From positions 55,723,741-55,787,740 of the forward strand of contig CM033714.1 of assembly GCA_019671005.1 (NCBI GenBank): a stretch of DNA of 64,000 nt, read 5' to 3'. Origin of the DNA: Hibiscus mutabilis (taxonomy: Eukaryota; Streptophyta; Magnoliopsida; Malvales; Malvaceae). The position numbers and the translations under genes were made by a program. The notes below the pieces were generated by a model. That model was given only the letters and a program-made list of their open reading frames with translations. It did not search any database and was not told the DNA's origin. Of this stretch, positions 57,959 through 64,000 are shown piece by piece. Positions within the stretch are counted from its first letter, which is position 1, and every line of letters begins with the position of its first letter.

Positions 57959-60808
57959 TATCATATCCCAAAAATCGGCCTAGTCGAAAGAAGGTTCCAG
58001 TGATTGGAAATTTTGAATCTGATGTGGTAAACGTTTGCAATAATTGACCTTTGTACCCTTCTTGTATAATGAAGTTACATTTTGGTCCTATTTGAGTGAA
58101 TAAACTTCCTTGTATGAAATTCAAAGCCAAAAATGCAAATTCTGAGCTAGGCGTATCGATACAGTCAAGCCAGTACCAATACGGTCTAACTGCTAATAAC
58201 TAACTTACCTATTTTAGTGAGGGTGTATCGATACGGCCATAAGTGTATCGATACGGGTCCCCTGTTCTGAATCTATTCGAAGCCAATTGAGAGGGAATTG
58301 AAGCAAGGTGCTTACTCACCTCCTTGGTTGGCCTTTCCCACGTGAAAGTCATCAGAAAAGATGACTATTGAAGTCATTATCCAACTTGGAAAGGTAATGA
58401 CCATTGGGTTTGGGAAAACCCTTGAATATAGGAAATGTTCCTATTGGTTGAAGGATAGGTGAGCCATGATTAGGATGGCCAAATAAGTATTAAAAGAATG
58501 AAACAATGTGAAGTTCTCATATTTGGAACTCCCGAAAGCAAAACCCGAAAACCTTGTCTTCAAATAAGCAAGCTTCTCCATTGTTGTCTTCAACCTCAAG
58601 CAAGCATACACCTCTTTTGTTGGCCACCTTAAAATCAAGTGTTCTTTGATTTGAAGACCCCATCAAAAAGCCATCGGTTGGGTAAGAAGAAGCCCTCCTT
58701 CAATTGTTGGGTTCCATAGGCAATTGGAATTTAATTTCGAGTTGAAAACTCTAAGCCTAATCTTTAACCATGTTGTTATATTGGTTATGATAATTCCTTA
58801 TGTTTTTCCTAGCTCGAAAATTGGAAGAGAGCAATCCATCATCTCCAATCAAGCCTAGGAGCAAAGAAATTGAAATTTGGGAATCCTAAATCCTTCTGTA
58901 ATCAAGGTGAGTGTAGTCGTGTCAAGGGATAGGCACGGAGCCATCCCGTTGCATTTGATTTGTGATTTTCATGTTAATATGTATCTTGCTAAAGGCTCAA
59001 GTAGAGCAATATTTGTGTGGATGCTCACGGTGAGCATGGTAAGTTCAAAATTGATATTCGTAAGGTATGATTTGTCATGGATAACTTGTGAATATGTTAT
59101 GGTATAATACGATCAAGCTATAATATGCTATGTAAAATTTGATATGAGAATGCTATGATTTGTTATATGTGAGCTAAGGCTAAAATTCGATTTTGATATG
59201 TTATGATATGATACGTATATGATATGATATGTTATATGGAGCTAAGGCTCAATTCTGATTTCGATATGCTATGGCCTACGGGCATAAAGGTAAGAATATA
59301 ACAAAAATTTGTAACCTTGGACATTAATGAGTTTTGGATACAATTGGCATGCCATAGGGTTATTTGAGCTAGTATAAGTAAAGGATTGCACTACGGTCCG
59401 GGCCTATGGCCTATATGTGGGGGAGATAAAGACAGATTGTGTAAGGGATACTATCTGGAGCTACGGATCAAGGCTACAAACTATTTTCCATTATATGTGG
59501 CTATGCCTATATTCAGATATATGTTTGGTGTAAAAGGGAATCCGCGTACCCACTTGTTACATTGTCCAAGGGGATTAATATGTGTTAAGCTTTGCTATGA
59601 TTATGTGAAAGTATGTTAAATGACTTAAGCATGAGACTTATGTGATTAATAGTGTGATTATGATATTTGAGTATGATGCTATGTTATTCATAACCATAGT
59701 AGGCCATTCATGTCATTTAATTGTTTTACGTTTGTTATGACTACCTCACTAGGCTATATAAGCCTAACATATGTGTGTCTCATGCATTTCAGGGTCTTGA
59801 GATTTTCGAACTCTGATTGTGTCATCTCCCAGTTGCAAGTCACTTCCGCAAGCTATATGTATGTTTACTTTTGTTTCCGAACTCCTAGTATGGTGGCATA
59901 AGGTTTAAATGTGTCATGATGACTTATTTTGATATGGTTGTATAAGCATAAAAGTACCTAGGTGTTGTATGTGCAATATGGTATGTTCAAAGTTTGGGAA
60001 ATTGGCTAAAATAAGCTTATAGGACCTAATTGGTAAAATCGTAGTAAATGAATTCGAATCGCCCTAAAAAATTTGCATGCTATTAGATTTACTGTTTATT
60101 AGTTTCCTGGTAAAATTTGGTAATGTTTGGACAATATTTACTAGGTTAATTCGAATAAAAACCAGTAAAAATATGTTATTACAAGTCTGGGTATCGATAC
60201 GGGTGATGGCGTACGATACGGTCCTTGCATAAATGGTCTGGTCAACATTGGTCAAATAGGGCGTATCGATACGGTATGGGCGTATCGGTACGGATTTTGG
60301 TCATTAGAACTTGGTTTGAAAAATGGTATCGATACGGTCATATAGCGTATCGATACGGGGTCAACGTAAGTCAACTGGTATCGATACGAGCTTAGCTGTA
60401 TCGGTACAGGTTTGACATCCTTTAAATCTGGAAATCTAAAATTAGGCTTAACGTATCGATACGGCCCTTAGGGTATCGATACGATGTTAGTTAATTCTGT
60501 TATAATGAATAAGAGAAGTTTTGGACAGTTCACAAAATGGTCACTAAAGTCATATAGTTTAATGATTAGGTAAATGATATCCGATTAATAATTTGTAAAG
60601 TTTACGATTTAGTCCCTAAGTTGAAAAAGGTTAAAATTGACCTCGATTCTAATAAGACTAGTAACGATAGGTTCGATAAGCCTTGAGAATAACTAATAAA
60701 ATATTCTGAACAAGTTCTGAACTCCGATTCTATCTACCAATCTCCAAATAAGTTTCTGATAACACTTTCTAACCCAGTTCTCTACCAGACCGGGAATGGG
60801 GTGTTACA
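57959..60808 (+). mobile_element. Solo LTR I of the element C family, inserted in G2
   Basis: Starts TATCATATCCCAAAAATCGG (C's LTR starts TGTAACATCCCAAAAATCGG) and ends CCGGGAATGGGGTGTTACA (C: CCGGGAAAGGGGTGTTACA). Flanks GGATG and AGATG give a target duplication with one mismatch. Length 2850. It has ten exact GTATCGATAC palindromes (58153-58254 and 60191-60482) and the CTCACTAGG...CCTAA inverted repeat at 59745. No domains; the ORFs within are spurious. Confidence 0.88.
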
Positions 60809-62151
60809 AGATGTGTACTTTGGGCTGAGTGATCAAGTACATCTGAAATACCCACGAGCTGAGTGATCTAGTTGCAGTTAGAAACCTATACGTGGCATTG
60901 GTGATCTAGATAAGGTAATAAACTCGATTGGCTAAGTGAGCTCGAGTAACCTGATAGGGTGTGTGACCTCACATAAAGACTACTTGTGGCTAATGTGATC
61001 CAAGTATGTTTGGGACGTATCCATGGCCGTGGTGATTCGAGTACAGTCCTTTCAACCCAATAGTTGTGTGAGCACAGGTAACCCAACGACTATGTGAGCA
61101 TGGGTAAAGTAGGTCTTCATTGGCCATTATGTAGATGATGTATGGATGTACTTATGTATGTTGTGTGGATGTTGTAGATGATAGCTTATGCACTCAATGG
61201 CTGAGTGATTAGGGTATGACATGTATTAACTCGATGCGTTGTGTGAGCTCGAGTATCTCGATAGGCTATGTGACCTCGAGTATGGTAAAGCTTGTGGATC
61301 ATGTAAGATTTATTGTAACACTTGTCGTAGACCTAATGATACCTTGAGATATGTGATCTAAGAACTCTAGCTTGAGTAGGCTAGACGATAACTCAAGGAT
61401 AGTGAAGCCTTATCTATGTTTTCTAGGCTATATTTATCTTGCGTGCTTATTTTATGATAATCTCGAATTATGATAGAGTAGAAATGTACCACTGAGCTTT
61501 GTTAGCATAGCGAGTGGATGTGTGGTTTTTCCGTGTGTAGGTTGACAGGTCACCCCCTTTGGAGGAGCTTATCGACGAGGATTTCCCAACAACACATTTG
61601 CTTCAAAGTACAATACTTGTTATTTTAGTTTGGGCTAATGTATACATAGGACCTCCCCACTGTTGAGTCTGTTATTTGAAATATTATTTTGGTATACGAT
61701 GTTTTAAACTTGGAACTCCTGTTTTGTAAACTTAATTTTAATACTTATTTACTTTCATGGATTTATGAATGTTTAATGCTTTTAATTAATAGCAAAACTT
61801 ATAGTTTTAATTAGAAATTTGATGGGTCAGTTTACGGGTGGTCCAAATGTTGTACTTCATATTTGGGATTGTGGTGTTGTAGTCATACACGGCAGTTCGA
61901 GGGGCGGCATATCGAGGTTTGAAACTTCTCCCCTTACTTTTTCTCTCTTCCACCATTTCTCTTTCTTTCTAATAAATCCTCTCTCTTTTCCAACCACCCC
62001 CAACATTTTAAAATTTTAAAATCCTTATCCCCACTTGGATAAAATAATTTAATAAAACACATGTCCAATTTTATTAATTGGGCACCCAACATAAAGACCC
62101 AATACCCGGGTTTGAGACCCGATTCGTTAACCCAGAGTTCAGATTGTTACA

Positions 62152-62700
62152 TTGTTTGAGTATGAGTAAGATTTTCTAGGGTTGAGCCGATATGCCCCAG
62201 AGTTAGTTACCTCCGAGGAGTTGAGGTGTAAGAGGTTTAGATATGGGTTAAAGGTTAACCTTCAGATACGCGTGACAGTGGGTCCACTTGGGACATTCTC
62301 TGGGCTAGCTAATAGTGCAAAGGCACTCAAACGACTTTAAAATTTGACACTGATTCAGATTGAGGACTCTAGAGGCCATGTTGAGGGGACTCATGAAATC
62401 ATATATCCTTCTCAGACTCCGTCTAAGAGGTTTCCTAGTCCAAGGGTTTCAAAAAGAGTTGCTTCAGATAAGCCACTGAGAGCCGGTCAAGGATCTAGAT
62501 CGAGGGTTCGTATGGGCTCCTTGAAATATGGTTCTAAAAGGAGAAATGATGATTCAATGAAGACGTCGCTCCTATCGGTTTGTGAACATTGTAGCCGATG
62601 ACATCTTAGAGTGTGTTTCTTGCTATGAAAGGTCTACTATAGTACCGAGCACCAGGTCACATGGCGAAGGACTCCCCAGTGATGGATGATGGTACATTGG
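62152..62700 (+). pseudogene. gag of element G1, C-terminal part with decayed zinc knuckle
   Basis: Right after the H insertion the text FEYE-like resumes, then CKRFRYGLKVNLQIRV, then IQIEDSRGHVEGTHE and a basic linker SKRVASDKPLRAGQGSRSR. Around 62640-62680 the remains YRAPGHMAKDSP are the second half of a CCHC knuckle whose Cys residues have mutated. Several stops interrupt. Confidence 0.7.
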
Positions 62701-64000
62701 TTCAGTCTTAGATGTTGACTCCTTCTCAGCATAGTTAGAGTTTTGCTAGATGAGGTGTTGGGGCATTGTCTGGATATTAGAGTGGGGGTACTGTGAGACC
62801 CACCGTCAAAGACGACGTTCGAGCCATGGTAAGATAATCTACCGTTCAAGCCAGAGATGACAGCTTTGCCACCGATAATATGTCAGGTACATGTGCTTGT
62901 TTTGGTTTCAATTGTTGTATTGATGGAATCTAATTTCTCGTTCGTACAATGGTTTTGATTTTCGTTGAATAAGTGTTGTGGTAAGATCTAGAGGTTGATG
63001 TTGGATTGATTAATTTGTCATATTTGTAAGTGCTTGTAAGTAAGGTTTTATCGTAGATGGTGAGTAAAGATTGAGAGTAACAATCCCTGTGGGCTTGTTA
63101 GATTTACTCTCTCCCTAGTTAGTGGATGTTACCTTTAGTGTAGGTTGGTCATGCGAGCACGACGTATGCTTTGATTTTCAAGCAAGAGTTTTGAAGTTTC
63201 AGTGTTCGAGATGGATTAGGTTGTTGGTAATGGACGCGGGGAACCATTACCTCTCTAGCATGAGTGTCATACTCCTATGATGTTAGTTCAAAAGACCTTT
63301 GTAAGTTGCAAGACTTTCTTAGCCCAAGTAATAGATACGAGGGTTGAGAGTCCGAGGCTTTAGAGTTGCAGATGTTTAAGAGGATGTTGAGGTGCTCTTC
63401 AAGAGATGAAGGGGCTTACCTCTTGATCATGGATTAGAACCCACGATAGAGGTAACATCGAGTTCGGTGTTAGTGTCCATCACCTTGTGGTATGGCACCA
63501 ACTGAACTTTTAGAGTGTGGAATCATTTGTAAAAGTGAGTGAATACATGTGTCATCGCCAAGTGGTTCACCTTGGGACGTGCCTGTGTTGTTATGGCAAA
63601 GAGTGGTGATGTTGGATGTTGTGAGCCGATGTGTGACAGTAAAGGAATGTTACCCATTTCTCGGGGTTGATGATCTTGTAAATGGTTGAAGAGTTTTGAG
63701 GTTTCCACATGATCGTTCAGAATTTGAGTATCAAAAGTTAAAGGTTAAAGAGAACTTCTGATAAGGATTGTGTTTGAGGTGATGTTTGGACTCTAAGGAC
63801 AAGTCGTGAAGTGGTTTGGGTTCAAGAGTGCACTTGTATAATCATGAGTTTGATGATTTCAATGTTTTCTCTACCAAATCTTTAGACAGTTTGTCTGCAT
63901 AGATTGTAAAATAGTGTGAAGATTGTCAGAGTAGCGCAACAGAAATGTGGCTTATCAGTTATGGTTATGTGGAATCGGGATTATTGTGTTGCAACAGATC
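62701..64000 (+). pseudogene. Protease and RT remnants of element G1, heavily decayed
   Basis: Scattered fragments remain: a protease-site-like VLMESNFSFV near 62915-62945; LPPDREVEF-like text near 63440-63475 (the RT lead-in of gypsy elements); VDDLVNG near 63665 (canonical IDDLFDQL); and EFEYQKLKVK near 63725 (canonical GYHQLKV). Between them frames shift repeatedly. No open frame longer than about 60 codons is sensible. The element runs off the window. Confidence 0.6.

Larger units (their letters stand above)
52825..61881 (+). mobile_element. Solo LTR G2 (G1 family), inserted in H
   Basis: Starts TGTAACGACCCGAAATTTC and ends GTGGTGTTGTA (terminal TTACA decayed to TTGTA). Flanked on both sides by a perfect 5-bp target duplication GTCAT (52820-52824 and 61882-61886). 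Net of its two inserts (J and I) it is about 2690 bases, nearly the 2650 of G1's LTR, and it is collinear with that LTR throughout. Confidence 0.9.
50490..62151 (-). mobile_element. Solo LTR H, inserted in gag of G1 and holding G2
   Basis: On the minus strand it starts TGTAACAATCTGAACTCTGG at 62151 and ends GAGTTGGGGTGTTACA at 50490. Flanks GTGTT (50485-50489) and TTGTT (62152-62156) are a 5-bp target duplication with one mismatch, and gag of G1 resumes right after it. Net of G2 it is about 2600 bases (50490-52824 plus 61887-62151). It carries imperfect 40-50 bp repeats at 51110-51310 and a comparatively GC-rich stretch at 52430-52820. No domains in its frames. Related at a distance to the G LTRs (CAAGTATTGTACTCT in reverse at about 50760). 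Confidence 0.85.
47126..64000 (+). mobile_element. Element G1: Ty3/gypsy retrotransposon, 3' end off-window
   Basis: Plus strand: 5' LTR 47126-49775, PBS 49782-49793, gag from about 49876, interrupted at 50490-62151 by solo LTR H, then gag end, decayed zinc knuckle, protease and RT remnants to the window edge. The gag motif FKGLGKDDPIKADQWL and tRNA-Met PBS match the chromovirus-type elements B and C. Frames carry many stops, particularly after 62600. The 3' LTR would be right of the window. Confidence 0.8.

Noticed and set aside
60191..60482. Regularly spaced palindromes that look superficially like a CRISPR array
   Set aside because: Spacers are not uniform, the repeats are short, and the whole lies in a plant LTR with a target duplication.

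Overview
This window is nuclear DNA of a flowering plant, almost certainly a eudicot. Three things show this: one spliced chloroplast-targeted gene with GT-AG introns, LTR retrotransposons of the Athila, chromovirus (Tekay/Del-like) and Tat/Ogre-like types, and plant-style primer binding sites (tRNA-Met and tRNA-Asp). The protein and the LTR style would fit a rosid such as a member of the Malvales, but that is inference and the species cannot be read from the sequence.

Layout. Positions 1-36769 are one deep nest of LTR retroelements. An old LTR (E3, 31819-36769, minus) was entered by element B (10056-31818, minus). B's own 5' LTR was then entered by element C (14910-30828, minus), C's integrase by solo LTR F1 (18105-24054), and F1 by solo LTR F2 (21313-24008). 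B's integrase region was separately entered by Athila element A (1-10055, minus, running off the left edge), and A by solo LTR E1 (3342-6993). E3 also holds a miniature LTR element K (35061-36424) and a probable further solo LTR near 33466-34815. Then come a short unknown remnant, solo LTR F3 (37168-40712), the 5' end of another gypsy element (40713-41475) and a LINE ORF1 scrap (41482-41775).

Positions 41776-47125 are a host gene island. It contains one intact gene, a seven-exon chloroplast 2-Cys peroxiredoxin (43656-46686, minus), with a TATA box and a GGCCCA-type promoter motif.

Positions 47126-64000 are a second nest on the plus strand. Element G1 has its 5' LTR at 47126-49775, then a PBS and gag. 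Its gag is split by solo LTR H (50490-62151), which contains solo LTR G2 (52825-61881), which contains a Tat/Ogre-like solo LTR J (53950-57452) and a C-family solo LTR I (57959-60808). G1 gag, protease and RT remnants resume at 62152 and run off the right edge.

All retroelement reading frames are broken by stops, frameshifts or deletions, so none looks autonomous. The most interesting structural signals are: a PPT scar outside the 5' LTR of C, implying a former tandem element array; an inverted-repeat motif shared by unrelated-looking LTR families; arrays of the palindrome GTATCGATAC in several LTR families; a perfect 33-bp hairpin inside F2; and the miniature element K with both LTRs, PBS and PPT. 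I found no convincing tRNA, rRNA, CRISPR array or bacterial-type operon.
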